Source: Tritrichomonas musculus (lineage: Eukaryota; Parabasalia; Tritrichomonadida; Tritrichomonadidae). From it: DNA of 64,000 nt. Within the stretch, counting starts at the first letter, position 1. Each line of letters starts with the position of its first letter. The stretch is from NCBI GenBank assembly GCA_039105265.1, contig JAPFFF010000005.1:3271501-3335500 (forward strand), in the 5' to 3' direction. Below are positions 9,816-16,810 of the stretch, one piece after another. Made by a program: the position numbers and the translations under genes. The notes beneath the pieces were generated by a model. That model saw only the letters and a list, made by a program, of their open reading frames with translations. It ran no database searches and was not told the origin of the DNA.

Positions 9816-10814
9816 AGCAAAGTTTGTTGGTGATATGACCAACAAACTATATTCAAATATTTGATAAAACAGCTTTTTGAAGAAAGGGCTTTTTGATAAG
9901 TGAGCTTTTTTAATAAAAATCAGTTTATTTGTGAATGATTTAAATTTTTTATATCGCCAAGGAATGACTTGTCAAACTCTGGCAAAAACTGGCAAGAAAA
10001 ACACAACAATTCATTGATACCACATACCTTATGGCAAATTTTGATCACCTGCTACTGGTTTCCAACCATATATTTATAAATCAACTTATGCAATCTCGAA
10101 ATACAGCTGCCTGCGAGTATATATTGTAGATCAGCTATTCTCAGTCTCAAATTAATGAACTCTAGTCATCAAATTAAAAGCCTGAGCCATCGATTATCAT
10201 TCAATAAACAAATTTGCAAAACGCAGCCTCTTATTTACAAAATCCAATCTGTAATGTAATATAAGATATCTATTTACAAACAGAAATCAACTTGTTAACG
10301 AACTACAATCCCAGATTTGTAAATCATCAGGAAAGATTCCAGTGCAAACTCTTGCCTTTATTTGTACTAGTTACTCGTTCAGAAAATAAATACATTACTA
10401 TTTTAATTCTTTCCTACTTACTATTTTAAACAAGTTAATGATAAAATTATAATTTCTTTCTTTTTTCACTGAAAAAGTTGCAATGTCTATTACGAAATTT
10501 TTATTTTAATTTAAAAAGTTCAGTTTCCAAATCCGTTAATATTTATTGTGTATCAAAATTACATTATATATGTATAAAAAAGTTAGTATAATTTGTTCGA
10601 TTCTTTGAATTTTAAATATTTTAATTGATTTTTTACCTTTTTTTAGTTTGTATAGTCGATTTTAATCAGTTTAACAATATATTTATTCAAAAAGCTGTTT
10701 TATCAAAAAGTGATTATTTGAAAAAGCTGTTTTATCAAAAAGTCATCTAATCAAATCTTTTTTCTTTCAAATTTTGAATATAGTTTGTTGGTCACATCAC
10801 CAACAAACTTTGCT
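9816..10814. mobile_element. Foldback element with hairpin termini
   Basis: Each end is itself a hairpin: AGTTTGTTGGT and ACCAACAAACT with a 6-base loop. The two ends are inverted copies of one another over about 45 bases, starting AGCAAAG and running into TATATTCAAA. Inside, TTTGATAAAACAGCTTTTT-type words occur on the left and are mirrored on the right. The middle holds no gene. The nested symmetry would give a cruciform at each end. Confidence 0.75.
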
Positions 10815-11394
10815 GTTTTTATTATCCCTTTTTATAATCCATTATTTTTTTTTTTAGATTAAATATCCAACTTTTTGAAATAAGATATTGACAGACTAGT
10901 CTGTCTATGAAATCAGAAATCAGTCTAATATACTCAAGCTTATTAGCAAAAACGCAAATCAGTTAAATACATCAATGTTTGTCTGTTGTTAGCATCGATG
11001 TTTGAATTTTATGAATAGACTATAACAGTCTACTATCCATCCAAAATAACGAGAAATGCCTCAAAAAGTCAAACATGGCTATTCACCTCACTGGAATGGG
11101 AAACCCAGCCTACCCATTTCTATCAACATTATCTATTATTTATTTTTTATTTTAATTGTGCCAATTTTGCTTATTTACATGTTGAAATATAATGAATGAT
11201 GATTTATTTTTTTTTTTTTTGATTTTTATTTTGATATAGTTAACGGAATACTTTCAACCAATCTCTAAAAAACGTTATTCTTAAAATTCATAAAATGCTG
11301 TTTAATTTGTATGAAACTTTTTAAAATGTTTACAAGACCATTCTTAAGAAAAGAAAAAAAGTGAGATCAATCTTCATTCAAAACAAACATTGAA
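10815..11394. other. Intergenic, with a 16-base perfect palindrome
   Basis: GACAGACTAGTCTGTC at 10890-10905 is a perfect palindrome without a known partner. The rest up to the bromodomain gene is AT-rich spacer. TCTTCATTCAAAAC before the bromodomain start is initiator-like. Confidence 0.5.
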
Positions 11395-11829
11395 ATGACT
11401 ATGACCGAATATGATAAAAATTGGTGTGATAAAACACTAACATACTTTATGAAATGGACATTAACTCAACCATTCAGAGCACCTGTTGACCCAATTCGCG
11501 ATGGCGCAGAACGTTATTTTGAAATTATTAAAAAACCAATGGATTTCGGAACAATGCGAAAAAAATTAAATGAAAATCAATATACAGATCCTAAAGAATT
11601 TGTTGCTGATGTTCATTTAATATGCAATAACGCTATTCAATTCAATGGCGAAAATTCAATGTACGCTTTTATGGCAGCAGATATTAGCAAAAAGATGGAT
11701 GATAAATTTAAAAACAAGCCTAATTCTATCGAAGAAGAATGGCAAAAAAAGCTCGAAGATATCGTAATTCGCCTTAAAGACCATGTTTCAAAGGCTCCTC
11801 CAATTAGGGAGTCTGAAGCTAGTGCATAA
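11395..11829 (+). CDS. Stand-alone bromodomain protein
   Basis: A single bromodomain (residues about 8-105) makes up nearly all of this 144-residue protein. It keeps the WTLTQPF start of the ZA loop (WPF-like shelf), IIKKPMDFGTM as the core PMDF motif, and NNAIQFNGENS, where the Asn of QFN should hold acetyl-lysine. There is no ATPase, acetyltransferase or extra-terminal domain, so it would be an acetyl-lysine reader inside a larger complex or a competitor of bigger bromodomain proteins. The first two Met codons are two codons apart (11395 and 11401), and either could be the start. Confidence 0.9.
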   Translation: MTMTEYDKNWCDKTLTYFMKWTLTQPFRAPVDPIRDGAERYFEIIKKPMDFGTMRKKLNENQYTDPKEFVADVHLICNNAIQFNGENSMYAFMAADISKKMDDKFKNKPNSIEEEWQKKLEDIVIRLKDHVSKAPPIRESEASA

Positions 11830-12208
11830 TTTTGTTTTTAGAAATATTTTATTCATATTTCATCATTAGATACAGATTATTATTATTATTTTTTTTTGTT
11901 TCATGATAAAAAAATGTATAATGGAACCTTCGCATTTTCTTCATAAAAGTTAATATTACGATGATTACCTAGTGATATATTAATTAAATTTAAAATACTT
12001 TACTAATATTTAATTATTTTCTTTATTTTTTTAAAGGGCTTGATTATGCTTTTTTAATCTTTATAATCATTCTGGCCTTATATCTAAAATGAATAAAAAA
12101 GAGGAAAGTGCAAAAACGAAAAATGGATCTAAATCAATTGTTTAAGATAATCTGAAAAAAAGTTAAAAAATGCAAATAAAAACAATAGCTATTAAAACAT
12201 AACAAAAA
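11830..12208. other. Intergenic, nothing recognised
   Basis: Convergent 3' space between the bromodomain and FHIP-like genes. It is AT-rich with no supported feature. Confidence 0.6.
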
Positions 12209-14041
12209 TTAATCTAAAAAATATTCATCTCTTTGATGGAAGAGATTCTTTGATTGAGCAATTGCTCCAAGCTCTTTGCAAAATTCAATCAAAGTTACAA
12301 TATTAATAAATAAGATAGTTTCACTATTGCCATTTTCAACGTCTTCTGCTTCTTTTTCCCAATTATGACCTAATATTTCGTAAGCTTTCGCTATTTTGTC
12401 ACTTGTGTCTTCTTTTTTACCAACTCTTCTCTTTGCAGTGATACATATTTCTTCCATGCATTTTACAAGACCTTCTTCACACTCATCTGATAGTGAAAAG
12501 AACGAAGCACCAGCATTTGGCAATGATGCAATTAACGAAAAGAAATCTGTTAAAGCAAGATTGAGCTGTAAACTATTATCTAAGAAATTTTCAAGAAGTT
12601 TTAGCATCTTTTGAAGTATTTGCGAAGTCGAAACACCAGTTCCCCAAATATTCATATAAGTATAATTATTAATCGTTGAAGCTGCATAATGACATTGAGT
12701 AACCTTGCTTCCAGCATTTTCAACATTCTGTGTCATGTCTTGCTTAACAAACCATTCTGGAGGAAGTAAAGGTAAGAAGTCAAGGAATATCTTTACGTTC
12801 GTATTGGTTATTGATAAACCATTTAATTCTTGAGAATCAGAATATTTTAATTTGTTTGGCGGATCGTTCAAATTTGGATCAGTTTGAATATTGATCAACT
12901 TTTCATATTCTTCAAAATTTGGTGAAGCATGTTCAACAATTAAAGTAATACATCTCACGGCCAAAAAAACAATTTTCGGATCTTTTGAGTTTAAGTGTTC
13001 AACAATATGGTCTTTTACATATAACATAGAAGGCTCCGTAATATGTGGGCATGAAAATGAAGTTAAAATATATATGGCATATTTCAAAGAGGAAGAAGCA
13101 TCTACTTTAACTTCATTATTTTCGGTTTCTGATTGAGTTGATGTGATGAGAGGGCGAACAATTAAACTTTCAAACGATGAATAGAAGGCAGCAACAAAAT
13201 CAGGAAGAGCAGCTTGGAGTGCAATATCAAGGAAAATAAGAAATTGACGTTTTTTAGAGTCCATTGAACAGCTTTCAATGCAATGCTTTACAAAAAAAAC
13301 CGAATTACGAATCAATTGGGATTTGTTAAGTAAAAAAGAATGAAGCTTTGGATTTATTTTAGTTTGTGCGAGAAGTGGAAATATAAATTCACCAATTTCA
13401 TTAAATTTGCTAAAAAAGTACTTTTTCTTTGTGATTTCTGTTAAAAATGGGGCTGAAGTTTCCGATATTATAAATTTTTCAATTTCGTCTGGATAATTAT
13501 TTACATATGAAAGTAAGGAATCAATAAAAATATCGTATTTATCTTGATCGAATTGTAATTCGACATCATTTTTAGTAATATTATGAGGTTTTTTCCCCTT
13601 CAATCTTTGCGAAGTTATCTTGTTTGATGTAATATGAAGCTGAATAAGTTTGTTAATTGCGTCTGTCATAAAAGGCTCGTTAAGATATACAGATAAAGGC
13701 GGAAACAAAAACTCGATAAAGAATGGAATGGCTTCATTAACGAAGCCACTTGGAATATCGGCCTCGCTAAAAGCTACTAATTTTGATGGTATTTGATGAA
13801 GTATCAAAAGTTCAATAACTTCTTTTAATGTCCCTTGTTCAGAAGATTGTTTAATCACTTCTATTAAGTTTTGGATGTTGTAATGAAGGTTTTCTAGCGA
13901 CTCTTTGGTATTTTCAAGAGTGCAATTGCATATCAATTGCCAGATTCTAGTTGCTTCACCTTCACCAGCTTCTGGAGGAGGTGCAATAACCTGTGAAATA
14001 TGTTTTGCAAGTTTTGAGAATTGCGAAAAAAAGCTACTCAT
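12209..14041 (-). CDS. FHIP (FTS-Hook-interacting protein, FAM160)-like helical protein
   Basis: This 610-residue protein is all-helical with no transmembrane segment. Its first 140 residues follow the pattern of the FHIP/RAI16-like family: a short amphipathic start (SSFFSQFSKLAKHI), an IWQLI segment, then LLILHQIPSKLVAFSEADIP and FFIEFLFPPLSVYL ending in INKLIQLH. In animals and fungi FHIP proteins join FTS and Hook to link early endosomes to dynein. The later part (residues about 150-610) is a less conserved helical solenoid. It is the downstream neighbour, in the same direction and 79 bases away, of the C2-domain gene, another membrane-linked protein. A TATTTC-ATG context sits at the start. 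Family assignment is by pattern only and could be a general helical-repeat match. Confidence 0.55.
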   Translation of the reverse strand: MSSFFSQFSKLAKHISQVIAPPPEAGEGEATRIWQLICNCTLENTKESLENLHYNIQNLIEVIKQSSEQGTLKEVIELLILHQIPSKLVAFSEADIPSGFVNEAIPFFIEFLFPPLSVYLNEPFMTDAINKLIQLHITSNKITSQRLKGKKPHNITKNDVELQFDQDKYDIFIDSLLSYVNNYPDEIEKFIISETSAPFLTEITKKKYFFSKFNEIGEFIFPLLAQTKINPKLHSFLLNKSQLIRNSVFFVKHCIESCSMDSKKRQFLIFLDIALQAALPDFVAAFYSSFESLIVRPLITSTQSETENNEVKVDASSSLKYAIYILTSFSCPHITEPSMLYVKDHIVEHLNSKDPKIVFLAVRCITLIVEHASPNFEEYEKLINIQTDPNLNDPPNKLKYSDSQELNGLSITNTNVKIFLDFLPLLPPEWFVKQDMTQNVENAGSKVTQCHYAASTINNYTYMNIWGTGVSTSQILQKMLKLLENFLDNSLQLNLALTDFFSLIASLPNAGASFFSLSDECEEGLVKCMEEICITAKRRVGKKEDTSDKIAKAYEILGHNWEKEAEDVENGNSETILFINIVTLIEFCKELGAIAQSKNLFHQRDEYFLD

Positions 14042-14120
14042 GAAATATTAATTAATCGTTTTCTTTATATATTTGGTCGAATAAATAATAATTGAAATCA
14101 GTTGACTAAAACAAGAAAAT

Positions 14121-14942
14121 TTACTGATAGTGATTTTTGTATATCTTTTTCATGGCCTTCTTTTGGGCTTTACAAAGTATGTAGTAATCTTGATCGCTCA
14201 TGCCAGGAGGTCGAGGTGGTGGCGGAATGGCACCTGGATATTGGGGTGGATAACCAGGTGGCGGCATGCCATATGCCGGAGGGGGCGCTCCATAAGAAGG
14301 TGGTGGCGCTCCATATGCTGGCGGTGGTACTCCATATGGAGCTGCATATCCATGATGCTTTGGCGGGTATCCTTGTTGCGGTGGGTATCCTTGTTGCGGT
14401 GGGTATCCTTGCTGTGGTGGGTATCCTTGCTGTGGTGGATATCCTTGCTGTGGTGGATATCCTTGCTGTGGTAGATAACCTTGCTGTGGTGGATAACATT
14501 GCTGTGGATAAGCTGGATAAGCACCCGGAGCAGCATAGCCTGCATTTGGTAATTGAACAAATGGTTGTGCCCCAGTTGGAGCAATATGAACAACAAGATG
14601 TATTCTTCCTCCGTTTCTAACATGATTTGCTGGAACCATTGAATACCATTGATCAAGGACTTGGCCAGCTGGAATTGAACAAAGAGAAACATTTAACGTT
14701 GACATTTTATCGTCTCTGGTTATATCTTTATCATACATAGTTATAGTTAAAGTAGCAGAAGATGGATTCGTTATTGGAATATGAAATTCTTGATTCCAAC
14801 GTGGCGACATACTATTATGAATAACGTTTGTTCTTAATGTTGTGTTTGATTGAGGAACTTGAACAATACAATATGCATCAGATGCATTAGCATCCATTTT
14901 TGGAATATCTACAGCTTCAACAACACGAAGGTGAAGATGCAT
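14121..14942 (-). CDS. C2-domain protein with Pro-Gln-Gly-Tyr repeat tail
   Basis: The 273-residue protein starts with a C2 domain (residues about 1-110). The expected strands are visible ([43 protein letters not shown]), with Asp residues in DAN and YDKD loops that could bind calcium. Next comes a low-complexity tail with at least six tandem PPQQGYP units (about residues 150-195) and then Pro/Gly/Tyr/Ala repeats such as PPPAYGA. It ends in a small basic helix, [19 protein letters not shown]. Such C2 plus PQGY proteins bind membranes and self-associate. The tandem coding repeat sits at about 14360-14510. An AATCATTTCATCA initiator-like sequence abuts the ATG. Confidence 0.85.
   Translation of the reverse strand: MHLHLRVVEAVDIPKMDANASDAYCIVQVPQSNTTLRTNVIHNSMSPRWNQEFHIPITNPSSATLTITMYDKDITRDDKMSTLNVSLCSIPAGQVLDQWYSMVPANHVRNGGRIHLVVHIAPTGAQPFVQLPNAGYAAPGAYPAYPQQCYPPQQGYLPQQGYPPQQGYPPQQGYPPQQGYPPQQGYPPQQGYPPKHHGYAAPYGVPPPAYGAPPPSYGAPPPAYGMPPPGYPPQYPGAIPPPPRPPGMSDQDYYILCKAQKKAMKKIYKNHYQ
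14360..14510 (-). repeat. Coding 21-base tandem repeats in the C2 gene
   Basis: Seven or so copies of a 21-base unit containing GGGTATCCTTG (plus strand) encode the repeated Gln-Gln-Gly-Tyr-Pro-Pro heptapeptide. Units differ at a few silent sites, so the array is not brand new. Length variation between strains is likely. Confidence 0.85.
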
Positions 14943-14943
14943 T

Positions 14944-14956
14944 TGATGAAATGATT
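14944..14956 (-). promoter_or_regulatory. Initiator-like sequence of the C2 gene
   Basis: On the minus strand this reads AATCATTTCATCA just before the ATG. It is nearly the same as the sequence before the Fe-SOD start at 42307-42320, which supports a shared core promoter element. Confidence 0.5.
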
Positions 14957-15030
14957 GATATCAAAAGATGATAATTTTAAACTTAATCAAATTTAGTTTC
15001 TTATATGATATATAATTTTAATTTATGAGT

Positions 15031-15101
15031 TCGCTGGTAGTGTAATGAAATCATGTAGGATTGTCGTTCCTGTGACCCGGGTCCGATTCCCGGCCAGCGA
15101 G
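15031..15101 (+). tRNA. tRNA-Asp (anticodon GUC), atypical T and D loops
   Basis: A 71-base cloverleaf can be drawn: a perfect 7-pair acceptor stem (TCGCTGG with CCAGCGA), an anticodon stem TAGGA/TCCTG around loop TTGTCGT giving GUC, a 4-base variable loop and a perfect T stem CCGGG/CCCGG. The discriminator is G, as usual for tRNA-Asp, and no CCA is encoded. A run of nine or more T follows at once as the RNA polymerase III terminator. Two oddities stand out: the T loop is TCCGATT, with C where position 55 is nearly always U, and the D loop AATGAAA lacks the usual GG. It may be a functional variant or an early pseudogene. Confidence 0.88.
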
Positions 15102-15111
15102 TTTTTTTTTT
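15102..15111 (+). terminator. Poly-T terminator of tRNA-Asp
   Basis: The T run directly follows the discriminator base, as expected for RNA polymerase III. Confidence 0.85.
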
Positions 15112-15141
15112 TCAAAAAAAAAAAAAAGAATTATGATCATA

Positions 15142-15470
15142 TATAGTCTAGAGTAAAACCCCCCTACCAAATGGAAAACCCCCCTACCAAATCTCTATAT
15201 AAAGGAGTTAGAATCATAATATCATATATACATATAGATAAAATGTTCATTTGATAAAATAATTATTATTATTTAAAAAATGTTTATTTTATATTTAGAT
15301 ATTAGTATTTTAAATGCAATCTATTCAATTTTTTTATCGAAAAATTGAATAGAAAATGGTAGGTGGGTTTTCCACCAACGTACTTTTTGCCACCATTAAA
15401 GGCCAAAAATAGGTGAATAAAAATGGTAGGGGGGTTTTCCATTGGTAGGGGGGTTTTCCAGTAGACTATA
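15142..15470. mobile_element. MITE-like element with doubled GGAAAACCCCCCTACC termini
   Basis: The ends TATAGTCTA/TAGACTATA are inverted. Just inside each end two tandem copies of the unit GGAAAACCCCCCTACCAAAT (in varying completeness) point inward, so four copies face each other. A further GGTGGGTTTTCCACC word lies near 15365. There is no gene. The element lies 40 bases behind the tRNA-Asp gene and just past the end of the SAP-like gene at 15484, so its right end may overlap that gene's 3' UTR. Confidence 0.8.
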
Positions 15471-15483
15471 ATTTTTAAAACAA

Positions 15484-16686
15484 TTATAATATTTTTTCTA
15501 GTTCTGCTACTCTAAATGTCATTATTGAGATTGCTCTTTCCAATTCACTTAATCTGTCTGACACTTTTAATACAAAATCATTACATTCTTTGAGAATATT
15601 GAGGGCATTTTTCATATCAAACGTTGAATCATATTTTAATCTGGGAATTGTAATCTCTTTAACAACTCTTGCCTTTGCATATGTTGTACTTTGATCTTTC
15701 GTCATTTGTACATCAACAGAGGCAACAGAAGATGAAATTGTAGTAATATTCGTATTAGAATTTCCACCTCCATTTTTAACAACAATCTCTGCAGCAGTAT
15801 GAATGCGTGGCGGAGGTACATGATTTGAAAAATTGATGTTTGAAGAAGTAACAGAGCTTAAATTATTTAAACCTGGTTGAGGAATAGTAGAAAAATTTGA
15901 AGATGATATACCAGAAATTAAGGGAACTGGTTGTTTTTCTCTTCCAGAAGATTGAATTGATCTTTGGTTTTGTTGTGGTGCTCTACGATCTGTGGTACTA
16001 GCGTTTGAATTTGTATTTGATTTTTCAATTATCGAGCGCCTTGCTTGCGATCTTGTAGTTGCTACTGTTGCTGTGGTTGTAGGTATTGGTGCTTCTTTTG
16101 TAACACTAACTGCACTTTGGTTTTGAGCCTCTGATGTGTGCTTTGATTTTTCTTCTCTGCTTTTGAGACGTGCAAGCCTTGCTCTTTCTTTTTCTTCAGC
16201 ATACTTTTTGTAAGCATCTGTCATACGTTCACTTTGCATATGTTTCATCAGGAAGTCGCAAAGAAGGGGCTTTCGAACATTAACTTGAGAAGGACCACAC
16301 AATTTAAGAACACGAACGATGATTCGTAAATCTCGGACTGAAAGGCCATCTGAAAGAACAATATTATCTTTTGCTGCATCTGGAAAATTATTTCCAAAAA
16401 GCTTAATGAGGTTGGTTTCAATTTGCTCAGGAGACATTTGTGATTCAAATGAAGGAGCTCCTCTCGTGCTGTGCGATGGATGACTCTTTACAGAAGCTGG
16501 TGCACGTTTTGGAGGAGCTCTACTATTTGTATTTGTATTTGCATTAGATTCAGCGTGTTCCCCTTCTTGTTCTTTATTATTATTATCATTTTCTTGATTT
16601 TCATCATCTTCATTGCTTACTTCAGCACCATTATCATTGCTTTTTTGGGAGGCTTGCTCATTCTGGCTCATTTTTTTTTTCTTCAT
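15484..16686 (-). CDS. Unknown protein with SAP-like helical motif and C-terminal coiled coil
   Basis: I do not recognise this 400-residue protein. After a charged Asn/Glu-rich start (about 1-75) comes a conserved-looking block at about 80-150: LIKLFGNNFPDAAKDNIVL, then LSVRDLRIIVRVLKLCGP and PLLCDFLMKHM. Its two helices with the Gly/Pro turn recall a SAP-type nucleic-acid-binding motif. A basic ERARLARLKSREEK helix follows, then about 200 residues of Ser/Thr/Asn-rich linker. The end (about 350-400) is a heptad-rich helix ending LSELERAISIMTFRVAELEKIL-like, read as a dimerising coiled coil. Met6 (position 16671) is an alternative start behind a run of Lys codons. It is divergent from the IRE1 gene, with 124 bases between them. 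Confidence 0.7.
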   Translation of the reverse strand: MKKKKMSQNEQASQKSNDNGAEVSNEDDENQENDNNNKEQEGEHAESNANTNTNSRAPPKRAPASVKSHPSHSTRGAPSFESQMSPEQIETNLIKLFGNNFPDAAKDNIVLSDGLSVRDLRIIVRVLKLCGPSQVNVRKPLLCDFLMKHMQSERMTDAYKKYAEEKERARLARLKSREEKSKHTSEAQNQSAVSVTKEAPIPTTTATVATTRSQARRSIIEKSNTNSNASTTDRRAPQQNQRSIQSSGREKQPVPLISGISSSNFSTIPQPGLNNLSSVTSSNINFSNHVPPPRIHTAAEIVVKNGGGNSNTNITTISSSVASVDVQMTKDQSTTYAKARVVKEITIPRLKYDSTFDMKNALNILKECNDFVLKVSDRLSELERAISIMTFRVAELEKIL

Positions 16687-16810
16687 AATCTCATTTTATA
16701 GGTTCACAAAAAGTTGCTTTATATGTAAATTACGTTTTTCTTTTAGTAAATCAGATATTTTATTTTATCATTTATTTTAATTATAAAATATATTTTCCAG
16801 AAAAAATTAT

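Noticed and set aside
14360-14510. Regular repeats as a CRISPR array
   Set aside because: The 21-base units are contiguous, without spacers, and encode a Gln/Pro/Tyr repeat within a gene.
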